Positions 1-9,449 of a stretch of 64,000 bases of DNA are shown piece after piece (the stretch's first letter is position 1; each line of letters opens with the position of its first letter). Source of the stretch: Bacteroidota bacterium (GTDB taxonomy: Bacteria; Bacteroidota; Ignavibacteria; Kapaibacteriales; HRBIN21). The notes beneath the pieces were generated by a model, which searched no databases, was not told the origin of the DNA, and saw only the letters and a program-made list of their open reading frames with translations. Both the position numbers and the translations under genes were made by a program. The DNA lies in contig JAUQPR010000010.1 in NCBI GenBank assembly GCA_030550275.1, forward strand, positions 25,454-89,453, given 5' to 3'.

Positions 1-732
1 GGCATCCTCAATAGCGCGGCAGATCTGCTCCACCTGCCCAGAGAAGTAGTCGTGGTTGCCCGTCACGGCGAACACCCCCAGCGGTGCGCTCAGTCCGGCA
101 AAGGCTTCGGCAAAGGGGTAGATCTCCGCTGTCCGATTGATGATGAAGTCGCCCGGCAGAACAATGAGGTCGCATCCGAGCGCCTCCAGCTCGCGCCGGT
201 AGTGCTCCATCTGCTGGCGCTGCATGAAGGGTCCCGAATGCACATCCGCAACCATGCCGATGGTCAGCCCATCGAAGGCATCGGGCAGATTGGGAAGCGC
301 AAGCGTCACCGTTTGAACATGCTCGCGCTGCGGCAATGCCAGCATCCGCGTAGATGCTGCCATCCCAATCACTGCTACCGCTCCCACGCGCAGGAACTCC
401 CGCCGATGCTGATTCACCCCAGCGGTCTGCACCGTCGGGCGCCGTGCGCTGAGCCCTGCCCACAGCGTCAGGAGAACGCCCGCCAGTACAACCCCCAACG
501 TGGGAATCCACGCAACTGTCCACACCACCGTTGGGAGCTCCAGCGGGAAGGCTTTGTACAGGAGCAGACTGTACACCAACGGAAGGTGCGCCCCGAGAAT
601 TCCCCCAAGCGCACCCCACCGCTGGCGAGGCGGCAGCGTTCGAAGCCATCGCCGCCAGCCTGGAAGCTCCAGAAGGCTCAGCCCCACAAGTCCGGCTATT
701 GCCGCCAGAAATGCTGTCGTCCCGTCCGGCAT
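1..732 (-). CDS. Membrane-anchored calcineurin-like metallophosphoesterase (YkuE-type), cut by left edge
   Basis: This is the N-terminal 244 residues of a gene running off the left edge. Three hydrophobic segments (about residues 5-22, 41-62 and 68-93) are followed by a twin-arginine-like RREFL at 110-114 with a fourth hydrophobic stretch. The metallophosphoesterase domain then begins, showing DVH (163-165), GD (194-195) and GNHD (235-238), the metal-binding motifs of the calcineurin family. YkuE-like members are membrane-associated metal-dependent phosphoesterases, and the substrate here is unknown. The start is ATG at 732, about 55 bases after the stop of the upstream SAM hydrolase, with which it probably forms a transcription unit. 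The catalytic C-terminus is outside the window. Confidence 0.85.
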   Translation of the reverse strand, partial: MPDGTTAFLAAIAGLVGLSLLELPGWRRWLRTLPPRQRWGALGGILGAHLPLVYSLLLYKAFPLELPTVVWTVAWIPTLGVVLAGVLLTLWAGLSARRPTVQTAGVNQHRREFLRVGAVAVIGMAASTRMLALPQREHVQTVTLALPNLPDAFDGLTIGMVADVHSGPFMQRQQMEHYRRELEALGCDLIVLPGDFIINRTAEIYPFAEAFAGLSAPLGVFAVTGNHDYFSGQVEQICRAIEDA

Positions 733-786
733 TGGTGTGGCTCTTCGAGGGATGCCAGAGACGAAGCTCTGTGGGATTTCCGTGCT

Positions 787-1590
787 TCAGACCCGCCACG
801 CGCGCACAGCTTCCCCCAAGTTCACCTGGAGCCGCAGCGCAGCGCTGCCGTTGCGACAGCCGATCTCCAGCAGCCCATCGCTGCCGACGTAGGCAGGGAG
901 CTCGCCTTCGGCAACTTCGGCAAAGGTGGAGTAGATGCCCACCATGGTATGCTCGCGCACGGCAATACGCCAGCGGAAGCGCTCCTGAGGGGTCTGCCCA
1001 ATGTGCAGCTCCGCAGCCGCCAGCGAGGTGATGAGGTTACCGAAGCGGTCAATGTGCAGAATCTCCCCAATCCAGACGCCGTCGTGGAACTCGCGGCGTG
1101 GTGGGGGCAAGCGCACCAAGCGGCTTGGCTCCAGCGGCATCCCCAACTGCTCCAGCCGCACCCCTTGCGCCAGATACGCCGCCGCCGGAGCGAAGATGTC
1201 TCTGCCGTGAAATGTGCTGCTCACCGGCTCCAGTCGGTAGGCGGGGTTCTCCAGCACCACTGCCCGCGCCACCTCGTAGCGCTCCAACAGGAAGCTCAGC
1301 AGTCCATTATCCGGCGCCAGGAAGTACTTCCGATTGAGCTCCACCGCAACGGCACGCCGCTCGGTGCCAACACCGGGGTCCACGATCGCAACGAAGATCG
1401 CCCCATCGGGGAAGTAGGGTTCGGCAACCCACAGTGCGTACGCGCCTTGGCGAACGTGCTGCGGGCGCACCGCGTGCAGCAGATCGATGACCGGCACCCC
1501 GGGGGCAATCCGAGCAATCACCCCCTTGAGGACCCCCACGTAGGTGTCCTGCAAGCCGTAGTCAGTCAGCAGCACAATTGGTCCCGCCAT
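787..1590 (-). CDS. S-adenosyl-L-methionine hydrolase (adenosine-forming), DUF62 family
   Basis: A 267-residue protein of the SAM hydroxide adenosyltransferase (DUF62) family, which cleaves SAM to adenosine and methionine using water and is related to the fluorinase and chlorinase enzymes. Visible family motifs are an early LLTDYG, VDPGVGTERR carrying the conserved Asp and Arg, APDNGLL, and STFHGRD carrying the conserved His. Together these give the Asp-Arg-His set of the hydrolases. I chose the ATG at 1590 (MAGPIVLLTDYG) because the family normally begins a few residues before this motif; the frame stays open to 1638. It lies upstream of the metallophosphoesterase on the same strand and is divergent from the lipoprotein at 1708. 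Confidence 0.85.
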   Translation of the reverse strand: MAGPIVLLTDYGLQDTYVGVLKGVIARIAPGVPVIDLLHAVRPQHVRQGAYALWVAEPYFPDGAIFVAIVDPGVGTERRAVAVELNRKYFLAPDNGLLSFLLERYEVARAVVLENPAYRLEPVSSTFHGRDIFAPAAAYLAQGVRLEQLGMPLEPSRLVRLPPPRREFHDGVWIGEILHIDRFGNLITSLAAAELHIGQTPQERFRWRIAVREHTMVGIYSTFAEVAEGELPAYVGSDGLLEIGCRNGSAALRLQVNLGEAVRAWRV

Positions 1591-1665
1591 CGCTCTACCG
1601 CGGTACTGCCTTGGCTGAAGACGAAGATCGCGGCGCACACGCGCTCTGTGCCGTCAGCGGGGGAA

Positions 1666-1680
1666 AATTCCGCAATTTTG
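1666..1680. promoter_or_regulatory. Near-consensus divergent -7 element with AT-rich inverted repeat
   Basis: In the gap between the divergent genes starting at 1590 and 1708, the plus strand carries CAATTTTG at 1673-1680. This is one base away from the TAnnTTTG type of -7 element used by Bacteroidota. It sits inside a short AAAATT/AATTTT inverted repeat and is the only AT-rich patch in the gap. A promoter for the lipoprotein gene is likely but not certain. Confidence 0.35.
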
Positions 1681-1707
1681 CTGCCAATCTCATGCCTACG
1701 GCGCCAG

Positions 1708-2898
1708 ATGTGGCATCGCACGGGAATACTCTGCGCCTGCATCGGTGTGGCAGTGGTTGCGTCCGGATGCAACGACCTCCCCTCCTCGATCGGAGCGGAG
1801 TTCCTGCCCGACACAACCCAGCTTCAGGTGCTCTCCTCCGAGCTCGTTCCCCTGATTGAGTCCGTGCGCACCGAGCAGGTCGCCCAACCGCTGTTCAACA
1901 CGGGATGGCTCTTTCTGGGGCGCTATCGGGAGCTGGAGGCGCGTGTACTGCTGCGCTTTGTGGATATCCCCGATACCCTTGCGGGCGTGACCGCCGAGGA
2001 CATCCTCGAAGCCACGCTCATCCTCTCGCCCGAGCGCTACGCACTGGGGGATACTGCTGGCGGTGCAACCGTTGTCCCCTTCCGCATCCATCCTGTGGTG
2101 CGGTTCTGGAGTCCACTGGCAATCTGGGACAGCCTCTTCGCCAACGGGGATGCCGCCACGCTCGATCTCACCCCGATTGGGAGCTGGAATGACCCAATTC
2201 CGCTGCGGGACAGCTCCGAACCGGTCCGGGTTCGGCTCAACGCCGCCGGACATGCCCTTCTGGCGGAGTGGTTCCGCCGGCAAGCGGATTCGCAGAGCAT
2301 CTACGGCGTTGCTCTGGTACCGGAGCCGACGGCAACCTCCATCCGCGCCTTTGCAACACAAACGATTGGGCAGCTCCAGCGCCCGCTCCCGACGCTGGAG
2401 GTCCTCTACCGCCGTGCCGGACGCGTGGACACGCTGCGGCTCAGTGGCGGCTACGCCAGCAGTTTCGTTCGACCACCGGCAGACACCGCGGGGAAGCTGC
2501 TACTGCAGTCGGGCGTGCAGTACCGAGTTCGCCTGCGTGTACGGTTGGATGCACTCCCGCCGCTGGCAGCCATTCACCAAGTCCAGCTCTGGATTCCGGT
2601 GGACACTGCAGCGTTTTGGACGGGAAACAGGGAGTTCTCGCGCGTCCTACGGCTCATGCCGGCGGATTCCGCCGCGCCAGGCTACATCCAGGCAACCGCA
2701 ACCTATGATGCCGCAACGGCATCGTATGCGACGAAGTCGCTGGCAGCAATGCTGGAGTTCTGGCTGCGCCACCGACGCAGTGCCGGCGAGCTGCTCATCA
2801 CCCTTCCTGCCGATGTCCTCTACAGCCGGCTGGACCGGATAGCCCTGCTGCCGGGAATGCGCATGTGGATTCTCTACTCCGAACGCAAACAGCCATGA
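1708..2898 (+). CDS. DUF4270-like secreted lipoprotein
   Basis: A 396-residue protein that begins with a lipoprotein signal (lipobox VVASGC, Cys21). The mature N-terminus CNDLPSSIGAEFLPDT resembles the C-x-D-PSS-x-G-x-x-LLP opening of DUF4270 lipoproteins common in Bacteroidota. The rest is beta-rich with no catalytic motif that I recognise. The reading frame is open far upstream, to position 52, but only this part has protein-like composition. ATG 1708 is chosen because it opens the signal peptide. The stop overlaps the start of the next gene as ATGA, so the two products are probably made together and act in the envelope. Confidence 0.75.
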   Translation: MWHRTGILCACIGVAVVASGCNDLPSSIGAEFLPDTTQLQVLSSELVPLIESVRTEQVAQPLFNTGWLFLGRYRELEARVLLRFVDIPDTLAGVTAEDILEATLILSPERYALGDTAGGATVVPFRIHPVVRFWSPLAIWDSLFANGDAATLDLTPIGSWNDPIPLRDSSEPVRVRLNAAGHALLAEWFRRQADSQSIYGVALVPEPTATSIRAFATQTIGQLQRPLPTLEVLYRRAGRVDTLRLSGGYASSFVRPPADTAGKLLLQSGVQYRVRLRVRLDALPPLAAIHQVQLWIPVDTAAFWTGNREFSRVLRLMPADSAAPGYIQATATYDAATASYATKSLAAMLEFWLRHRRSAGELLITLPADVLYSRLDRIALLPGMRMWILYSERKQP

Positions 2899-4124
2899 GG
2901 CTTCGCGTGTGTCTCCTGGGGATGCTTTCCGCTGCCGCAGCATGGGCGCAGGGCGGCTCGAACTACTCCCTCTTCGGCATCGGGGATGTTCGCCCTGCTG
3001 TGGGGGCTCTCTACGATGGCTGCGCCTCTGCAGGCGTTGTGCTGGTTTCCGAGCACGGCATTAGCACGCTCAATCCCGCACTGTGGAGCCATGTGCGCTC
3101 GACCCGCCTTCAGGGCGGATACCGCTTCAACCAGCAGCAGATTTGGGGAGACGCCGGACGCACAGCCCAGAACAATGGCAAAGTCGAGGGCATCCTCGGT
3201 GTGTTTGCCATAGATACCCTGCGTGGCTGGAGCGCCGGGTTCGGGCTCTTTCCTTACAGCTCCGTCAACGCCGCCGTTGCCGTGCCAGTCCGTGCTGTGC
3301 TCGGCAGCGACACAATTACCGGCAGCTATCGCGTGCTGGCTTCCGGCGGAATCACCGTTGCCAGTGTTGGGGTTGCCACTACACCAATTCCGCGGCTTGC
3401 CATTGGGGCAGCGTTCCGGTACTACTTCGGCCTCTTCCAGAGCGAGCTGCAGCTCATCCCCGACGACTCGTGGTCTGTCCCTGCGCTGCAGGAGCAGCGG
3501 GATTGGCTCTCCGGCGTTGGGTTTGCCTTGGGGCTCTCCTCCTGGCTCCTGGAGCCGCTGCACATTGGCGTTGCCGTGATGCCTTCGGTCCGGCTTCAGA
3601 CGCAGCGGCGCTTTACGCACCCCTTCCCGCACACCGGCGGCGATACCACGCTGGAGGCTTCCCAGCAATGGGAGCTCCCAGCCGCATACGCCTTTGGGAT
3701 CGGCTACCGCCGCAACCGCTGGCAATTCCTCGGCGAATACTTCCGCCAGGAGCTGCAATGGCTCTCCTACCGGAGCGACCCGAGGGTGCAGTTCCGGGCA
3801 CTGCAGCGCTGGAGCTTTGGAGTTGTGCGCCAGCCCCACCTTCGCGGCGCCCATGCTTGGAGCGAGCGCGTGGGATTTGCCATCGGTGCCGGCTACCAGG
3901 AGCTCTACTACCGCGTCTCCGGCGTGCCGATTGCCGAGTACTTCCTCAGCGCTGGGCTGAGCCTTCCGCTGGAGCAGCTTACTCTGCTGGAGGTTGCCTG
4001 TCAGAGCGGAATCCGCGGGGAGCGACGCCCTGGACTTCTGCGGGAATGGTTTACCCGCTTCAGCTTCAGCGTGAGCTTAGGGGAGCAGTGGTTTCAGCCC
4101 GGACGCCGCCGTTCGGGGCAGTAG
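2895..4124 (+). CDS. Putative outer-membrane beta-barrel protein
   Basis: A 409-residue protein with a cleavable signal peptide ending near AAAAWAQ. The mature protein consists of alternating hydrophobic and polar strands rich in Gly, Tyr and Trp, with the opening NYSLFGIGDVRP. Such YSxFGIGD openings are seen in Bacteroidota outer-membrane proteins of the FadL/SprF-like barrel class. Its function is not known. The ATG at 2895 overlaps the TGA of the upstream lipoprotein, suggesting a lipoprotein-barrel partnership. Its 3' end overlaps the convergent hldE2 gene by 31 bases. Confidence 0.7.
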   Translation: MRLRVCLLGMLSAAAAWAQGGSNYSLFGIGDVRPAVGALYDGCASAGVVLVSEHGISTLNPALWSHVRSTRLQGGYRFNQQQIWGDAGRTAQNNGKVEGILGVFAIDTLRGWSAGFGLFPYSSVNAAVAVPVRAVLGSDTITGSYRVLASGGITVASVGVATTPIPRLAIGAAFRYYFGLFQSELQLIPDDSWSVPALQEQRDWLSGVGFALGLSSWLLEPLHIGVAVMPSVRLQTQRRFTHPFPHTGGDTTLEASQQWELPAAYAFGIGYRRNRWQFLGEYFRQELQWLSYRSDPRVQFRALQRWSFGVVRQPHLRGAHAWSERVGFAIGAGYQELYYRVSGVPIAEYFLSAGLSLPLEQLTLLEVACQSGIRGERRPGLLREWFTRFSFSVSLGEQWFQPGRRRSGQ

Positions 4125-4591
4125 CGCGCGCAGATCTGCTCCAGCAAGCCCGTCGTCGAGTAGCCCTGCACGTAGGGGAGCACCACGACCTCCCCACCCC
4201 AGGAGCGCACCATCTCCGCGCCGACGATCTGTTCGGGCGTGTAATCGCCTCCTTTGACCAGCACGTGTGGGCGCAGTTCGGCGATGAGCTGCGCGGGGGT
4301 GTCTTCGGCAAAGAGTGTGACGAAATCCACGGGCTTGAGCGCTGCCACCAGTGCCGCCCGCTCCTGCTGCGAGCGCAGCGGACGCTGCGGACCTTTGAGG
4401 CGGCGCACCGAATCATCGGTGTTGATCCCCACGATGAGCACATCCCCCAGGGCACGGGCACGGAAGAGGTAGTCCACATGCCCCAGGTGGAGCAGGTCGA
4501 AGCAGCCGTTGGTGAAGACAATGCGCTTGCCTTGCTGGCGCAGTTGCTGGCAGATTTGGGCAAGCAGTGAACGCTCCAGTACCATGCTCAT
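4094..4591 (-). CDS. hldE2 (rfaE2): D-glycero-beta-D-manno-heptose 1-phosphate adenylyltransferase
   Basis: A 165-residue nucleotidyltransferase matching the C-terminal domain of enterobacterial HldE, which makes ADP-heptose for the LPS inner core. It carries the cytidylyltransferase-type motif FTNGCFDLLHLGHVDYL near residue 25. NTDDSVRRLKGPQRP and VLVKGGDYTPEQIVG follow, both typical of RfaE2. ATG 4591 is chosen because it overlaps the TGA of hldE1 as ATGA; a second Met lies two codons later. The separate kinase and adenylyltransferase genes contrast with the fused HldE of E. coli. Confidence 0.92.
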   Translation of the reverse strand: MSMVLERSLLAQICQQLRQQGKRIVFTNGCFDLLHLGHVDYLFRARALGDVLIVGINTDDSVRRLKGPQRPLRSQQERAALVAALKPVDFVTLFAEDTPAQLIAELRPHVLVKGGDYTPEQIVGAEMVRSWGGEVVVLPYVQGYSTTGLLEQICARYCPERRRPG

Positions 4592-5571
4592 GCTTGCACC
4601 ACCGCTTCCAGCAAGGCTTGTGAGGTAATCGGGACCACGCCGGGCTCGGCACAGACAACTCCGGCAGCAATATTGGCAAGGGCAGCAGCCTCCAGCAGTG
4701 TTGCCCCGGCAATGACGGCTGCCGCAACGGTTGCAATGACCGTATCCCCTGCGCCGGAGACATCCGCAACGTGGCGAGCCCGCGTGGGGATGAAGGTTGC
4801 CCGTTCGGATTCCCACAGGAGCATCCCTTCTTCGCCCAGCGTGATGAGAACAGCCTGGCAGGCAAGCTCCTGCTGGAGCTGCTGTGCTGCTGCCACAAGC
4901 TGCTCGCGCGTCCGGAGTGGCTGGCGGAGTGCTGCAGCAGCCTCCCGCCGATTCGGCTTGAAGAGGGTCGCCCCACGGTAGGCGAAGAAGTTCTCCTCCT
5001 TGGGGTCCACAAATACGGGCACACCCCGACGCCGCATCAACTCAATGACCTTGGCGATGAGCTCCGGCGTGAGCATGCCCTTGTTGTAGTCCTGGAAGAT
5101 GAGCGCCTCGACGTCCTCGGCGGCTTCCAGCAGCTCCAGCACTCGTGTGGTGATAGTGCTGTTGACGGGCGTACGGACCTCGCGGTCCAGGCGCAGCAGG
5201 TGTTGCCGATTGCCCAAGATGCGGATCTTCTCCGTGGTCGGGCGCTTCGGGTCGGGCAGCACTCCCGCCGTCTCCAGCCCCAGTTGGCGCAGCAGCTCCA
5301 GGAGTATCTCCGCTGCCGCATCCTGCCCCACCACGCCGACAAGCAGCGGACGAACGCCCAGCATTGCCAAGTTATGCGCGACATTTGCTGCCCCGCCCAA
5401 GCGACATTGCTCCTCTTCGAAATCCACAATCGGCACTGGTGCTTCGGGCGAGATCCGCGTCACGCTGCCCCAGAAGTAGCGGTCCACCATCACATCCCCT
5501 ACCACCGCGATGCGCCGCCCTCGGCAGCCCTCCAGAAGCTGCTGCGCCCGTTCAACGGTGAGACTGTCCAT
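4588..5571 (-). CDS. hldE1 (rfaE1): D-glycero-beta-D-manno-heptose-7-phosphate kinase
   Basis: A 327-residue PfkB/ribokinase-family sugar kinase that phosphorylates heptose 7-phosphate at C1 in ADP-heptose synthesis. Family marks are VVGDVMVDRYFWGSVTRISPEAPVP near the N-terminus, LGGAANVAHNLA, and the anion-hole/catalytic-base motif DVSGAGDTV near the C-terminus. The start at 5571 (MDSLTVERAQQLL) is preferred over the longer open frame to 5775, which has no family similarity. It is the first gene of a two-gene unit with hldE2 and is divergent from clpC. A -7-type element lies 54 bases upstream. Confidence 0.92.
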   Translation of the reverse strand: MDSLTVERAQQLLEGCRGRRIAVVGDVMVDRYFWGSVTRISPEAPVPIVDFEEEQCRLGGAANVAHNLAMLGVRPLLVGVVGQDAAAEILLELLRQLGLETAGVLPDPKRPTTEKIRILGNRQHLLRLDREVRTPVNSTITTRVLELLEAAEDVEALIFQDYNKGMLTPELIAKVIELMRRRGVPVFVDPKEENFFAYRGATLFKPNRREAAAALRQPLRTREQLVAAAQQLQQELACQAVLITLGEEGMLLWESERATFIPTRARHVADVSGAGDTVIATVAAAVIAGATLLEAAALANIAAGVVCAEPGVVPITSQALLEAVVQA

Positions 5572-5624
5572 GAGCTCAACCTCTGCACTGGCACTGCCGA
5601 AACATTGGTGTGTCGCCAACGATA

Positions 5625-5632
5625 CAAAACTA
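5625..5632 (-). promoter_or_regulatory. Bacteroidota-type -7 element (TAGTTTTG) for hldE1-hldE2
   Basis: On the minus strand this reads TAGTTTTG, an exact match to TAnnTTTG, in the hldE1/clpC divergent gap. The predicted leader before hldE1 is about 45 bases. No clear -33 TTTG was found at the usual distance. Confidence 0.5.
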
Positions 5633-5737
5633 CCGAACCGCTCCCGTGCCCGCAGCGGCGCGGCTGCAATAAAGCCCAATCCTGCTGCGTCGTCAGCGGG
5701 TGAGCGTAGTAGAACTTGAAGCAACATCGCAAACGCC

Positions 5738-8236
5738 ATGGAAGGCAACTTCTCGCAGCGGATGCAGGAGGTCATCCGGCTGAGCCGCGAGGAAGCTCTC
5801 CGCCTGGGGCATGACTACATTGGCACCGAGCACCTGCTCCTGGCGATGATCCGCGAAGGCGGAGGGATGGCTATCCGCATTCTGCGCAACCTTGGAGTGG
5901 ACCTGGTCCGCCTCCAGCGCACAATCGAAGATAGCGTCCGCTCCTACGGGGGGACCGCCACCATTGGGAACATCCCGCTGACTAAGCAAGCCGAGCGCGT
6001 CCTGAAGCTGTGCTACCTGGAAGCCCGTGGGCTCAAAGCCGATGTTGTGGGGACCGAGCATCTGCTGCTGGCACTGTTGCGCGAAAGCGATACCATTGCA
6101 GCGCAAATCCTGGCTCACTTCAACGTCACCTACGATGCAGCTCGGCAGGAGCTGCAGAACATTCTCAGTGGGCGCTCCAGCGTCCGTCCCGAACGGGGCG
6201 CTCCTCGGGTTCGGGTCACCGAGCGGGTAAAGACCCCGGTGCTGGACAACTTCGGGCGAGACCTTACGAAACTCGCTCTCGAAGGGAAGCTCGACCCAGT
6301 CATCGGGCGCGACCGCGAAATCGAGCGCGTTGCCCAGGTGCTCTCCCGGCGCAAGAAGAACAACCCCGTCCTCATCGGAGAGCCTGGGGTGGGCAAGACC
6401 GCCATCGTCGAAGGGCTTGCCCTGCGCATCGTCGAGCGGAAGGTCCCGCGCGTGCTGCTGGACAAGCGCATCGTCACGCTGGACTTGGCAGCCCTGGTCG
6501 CCGGGACGAAGTACCGTGGGCAATTCGAGGAGCGCGTCAAGGCAATCCTCAACGAGCTGGAGAAGGCACGGGACGTCATCATCTTCATCGATGAGCTCCA
6601 CACCTTGGTCGGCGCCGGGGGTGCCTCCGGTTCTCTGGACGCCTCCAACATGTTCAAGCCCGCCTTAGCGCGCGGCGAGATCCAGTGCATCGGCGCAACG
6701 ACGCTGGACGAGTACCGCCAGTACATCGAAAAGGACGGCGCCCTGGAGCGCCGCTTCCAGAAGATCCTCGTGGACCCGCCCACCCCCGAGGAGACCTTCC
6801 ACATCCTCATGAACATCAAGGACCGCTACGAGGCGCACCACGGCGTTGTCTACACCGAGGAAGCCATCCGCGCCTGTGTCCGCCTTGCCGAGCGCTACAT
6901 CACAGACCGCTACCTTCCGGACAAAGCCATTGATGTCATGGACGAAGCCGGCGCGCGCGTGCATCTGGCGCACCTGGTCGTGCCCAAAGAGATTCAGGAG
7001 CTGGAGGAGCGCATCGAGCAGATCCGCCAGCAGAAGAACCAGGTCGTGCGCATGCAGAACTTCGAAGAAGCTGCCCGGCTGCGCGATATGGAGAAGAAGC
7101 TGCAAGCTGAGCTGGAGGCGCTCAAAGAGGAGTGGGAGCGGCAGGCCGCCGAGATGGTCTACCCCGTTACCGAGGATGACGTTGCTGACGTTGTGGCAAT
7201 GATGACGGGCATCCCAGTCAACAAGGTCGCCCAAAGCGAGCAGCAGAAGCTGCTGACCCTGGAGGAGGAGCTCAAAAAGCACGTCGTCGGGCAGGATGAA
7301 GCCATCGAACACTTGGTTCGGGCAATCCGCCGCGCCCGCGCCGGGCTCAAGGATCCCAACCGCCCCATTGGCTCCTTCATGTTCCTGGGTCCAACCGGCG
7401 TCGGCAAGACGGAGCTGGCAAAGGCACTGGCGCGCTGCCTCTTCGACACCGAGGATGCGCTCATCCGCATCGACATGAGCGAGTACATGGAGAAGCACTC
7501 CGTCTCGCGCCTCATCGGTGCCCCGCCCGGCTACGTCGGCTACGAGGAGGGTGGGCAATTGACCGAAAAGGTGCGCCGCAAGCCCTACAGCATCATCCTG
7601 CTGGACGAGATCGAGAAAGCCCATCCGGACGTGTTCAACATCCTGCTGCAAGTGCTCGACGATGGCATCCTCACCGATGGGCTCGGGCGGCGGGTTGACT
7701 TCAAGAACACCGTCATCATCATGACGAGCAACATCGGCACCCGCGACATCAAAGCCGGCGGGCGCATCGGCTTCACCGCAAATCCCGAAAGCGATGACTA
7801 CGAAACCCTCCGCAGCACCATCGAGGAAGCGGTGCGCCGCCTCTTCAACCCCGAGTTCCTCAACCGCATCGATGAGTTCATCATCTTCCGTCCGCTCAAG
7901 CGCGAGCACATCTCGCGTATCATCGACATCCAGCTCCAGCGGCTGCTCAAGCGCCTGGAGGTTGCCCATATCCAACTGGAGCTGACCAAGTCCGCTCGGG
8001 AGTTCCTCGTGGACAAGGGCTACGATGAGAAGTTCGGTGCCCGACCGCTCCGGCGTGCCCTCCAGCGCTATCTGGAGGACCCGCTCGCCGAAGAGATCCT
8101 CAAGGGCACGATCAAGGATGGCATGACGGTCAAAGTGCGCTTCGATAAGAAGCTCAACCGGCTCGTCTTCCTCCCACAGGAGCGCTCCACCGAGGTCGCC
8201 GCGGACGAGATAGAGGAGACCGGTGTTCCCGAATAA
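5738..8236 (+). CDS. clpC: ATP-dependent Clp protease ATP-binding subunit ClpC
   Basis: An 832-residue HSP100 unfoldase that feeds substrates to ClpP. Domains in order: a double Clp-N repeat (about 1-145, with two [11 protein letters not shown] / [11 protein letters not shown] copies), and AAA-1 with Walker A GEPGVGKT near 213 and Walker [10 protein letters not shown] ClpC-type middle region holds a UVR-like motif (about 425-460, [14 protein letters not shown]). AAA-2 follows with GPTGVGKT near 550, then the C-terminal D2-small domain with [12 protein letters not shown]. The UVR-containing middle region separates it from ClpA and ClpB. Length is normal for ClpC. No adaptor gene (mcsA/mcsB) is next to it. 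Confidence 0.95.
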   Translation: MEGNFSQRMQEVIRLSREEALRLGHDYIGTEHLLLAMIREGGGMAIRILRNLGVDLVRLQRTIEDSVRSYGGTATIGNIPLTKQAERVLKLCYLEARGLKADVVGTEHLLLALLRESDTIAAQILAHFNVTYDAARQELQNILSGRSSVRPERGAPRVRVTERVKTPVLDNFGRDLTKLALEGKLDPVIGRDREIERVAQVLSRRKKNNPVLIGEPGVGKTAIVEGLALRIVERKVPRVLLDKRIVTLDLAALVAGTKYRGQFEERVKAILNELEKARDVIIFIDELHTLVGAGGASGSLDASNMFKPALARGEIQCIGATTLDEYRQYIEKDGALERRFQKILVDPPTPEETFHILMNIKDRYEAHHGVVYTEEAIRACVRLAERYITDRYLPDKAIDVMDEAGARVHLAHLVVPKEIQELEERIEQIRQQKNQVVRMQNFEEAARLRDMEKKLQAELEALKEEWERQAAEMVYPVTEDDVADVVAMMTGIPVNKVAQSEQQKLLTLEEELKKHVVGQDEAIEHLVRAIRRARAGLKDPNRPIGSFMFLGPTGVGKTELAKALARCLFDTEDALIRIDMSEYMEKHSVSRLIGAPPGYVGYEEGGQLTEKVRRKPYSIILLDEIEKAHPDVFNILLQVLDDGILTDGLGRRVDFKNTVIIMTSNIGTRDIKAGGRIGFTANPESDDYETLRSTIEEAVRRLFNPEFLNRIDEFIIFRPLKREHISRIIDIQLQRLLKRLEVAHIQLELTKSAREFLVDKGYDEKFGARPLRRALQRYLEDPLAEEILKGTIKDGMTVKVRFDKKLNRLVFLPQERSTEVAADEIEETGVPE

Positions 8237-8257
8237 CGCGGACAGCTCCGCACACGG

Positions 8258-9385
8258 ATGCTTCGCACACTACCGCTCGAGTTCGAGGGGCAGCTCCATC
8301 TCAAGGGGCTGTGCCGTTCTCGTCTTGCCGAACTCCTGCACCGCTGGGGTGAGCCGGCGTACCGTGCCGACCAGCTCTTCCAGTGGATCTACGCCCGCGG
8401 GGTTGAGGATTTCAGCGCGATGAGCAATCTGCCGGCGCTCCTGCGGGAGCGCCTTGCTCGGCACTGCACGCTCAAGACCGTTCACCTCCTCCGCTGGCAG
8501 CGCTCCGAACGCGACGGCACGGTCAAGTTCCTACTGCGGCTGCCCGACGGTGCAGCAATCGAAGCGGTCTTCATCCCCGCCGATGAAGGGGACCGCCGCA
8601 CGCTGTGCATCTCCTCCCAGGTGGGCTGCCCGCTGGGATGCGCCTTCTGCGCCACGGCAACGCTGCGACTGCGGCGCAACCTCAACGCCGCCGAAATTGT
8701 GGACCAGCTCTGCCAAGTCCAAAGCTTCCTTGGGGAGCGCATCACGAACGTCGTCTTCATGGGCATGGGCGAACCCTTGCTCAACCTGGATGCCGTACTC
8801 GATGCCATCGCCATCTTCACCGACCCGCACGCACGGCTTCTCTCCCCGCGCCGAATCACCATCTCCACCGCCGGCGTGGTCCCTGGCATTCGCAAACTTG
8901 CTGAATCGGGCATTCGGGTCAAACTCGCCATCTCGCTCCACTCTGCCGACCAACGGCTGCGCGAACAGCTCATGCCGATTGCCCGACGCTACCCCTTGCC
9001 GGAGCTGCTCGCAGCCGTGCAGTACTACACCGAACGGATACGCCGCCCGGTCACCTACGAGTACATCCTCTTCGACGGGCTCAACGACTCTCCCGCGGAT
9101 GCAGACGCTCTGGCTCGGCTGGCTCGCCGCACCGGTGCCAAGGTCAACCTCATCCCCTTCCACCCGATCGAGTTTGCCCATCCCACCGGGATTGGGGCAC
9201 AGCTTCGCCCCAGCCCGCCGGACCGCCTGCACGCCTTTGCCGAACGGCTGCGCCGACACGGCGTCACCGCAACGGTCCGCTCCTCCAGCGGCATTGATAT
9301 TGACGCCGCATGTGGGCAATTGGCTCTCTCCTGGCGTCCTGCCGACCCCGTAGAGGAGCCTACGGCTGCTCAGCCAGGGCGCTGA
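8258..9385 (+). CDS. rlmN: Dual-specificity 23S rRNA/tRNA adenine C2-methyltransferase RlmN
   Basis: A 375-residue radical SAM enzyme that methylates A2503 of 23S rRNA and A37 of some tRNAs. The cluster motif C-x3-C-x2-C is at Cys124, Cys128 and Cys131 (GCPLGCAFC). MGMGEPLLN is the GEP SAM-binding motif, and the C-terminal GIDIDAACGQL carries the resolving/methyl-carrier Cys (about residue 352). It starts 21 bases after clpC on the same strand, so co-transcription is likely. All residues needed for activity are visible. Confidence 0.95.
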   Translation: MLRTLPLEFEGQLHLKGLCRSRLAELLHRWGEPAYRADQLFQWIYARGVEDFSAMSNLPALLRERLARHCTLKTVHLLRWQRSERDGTVKFLLRLPDGAAIEAVFIPADEGDRRTLCISSQVGCPLGCAFCATATLRLRRNLNAAEIVDQLCQVQSFLGERITNVVFMGMGEPLLNLDAVLDAIAIFTDPHARLLSPRRITISTAGVVPGIRKLAESGIRVKLAISLHSADQRLREQLMPIARRYPLPELLAAVQYYTERIRRPVTYEYILFDGLNDSPADADALARLARRTGAKVNLIPFHPIEFAHPTGIGAQLRPSPPDRLHAFAERLRRHGVTATVRSSSGIDIDAACGQLALSWRPADPVEEPTAAQPGR

Positions 9386-9417
9386 GCTTGCTCATTTCTC
9401 CCACTGCTGTCCTCCGG

Positions 9418-9425
9418 TAGTTTCG
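9418..9425 (+). promoter_or_regulatory. Weak -7-like element upstream of the fused lyase
   Basis: TAGTTTCG is one mismatch from TAnnTTTG and lies 24 bases before the ATG of the fused lyase. A GGAG Shine-Dalgarno-like sequence sits 7 bases before that ATG (in GCGGAGCAGGACT). This suggests the gene can be transcribed independently of rlmN. Confidence 0.3.
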
Positions 9426-9449
9426 CTTCCCACAACGCGGAGCAGGACT

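Noticed and set aside
52..1707. Long upstream extension of the DUF4270-like lipoprotein frame
   Set aside because: This part is antisense to the SAM hydrolase and metallophosphoesterase, both with clear motifs. The lipoprotein signal at 1708 marks the real start.
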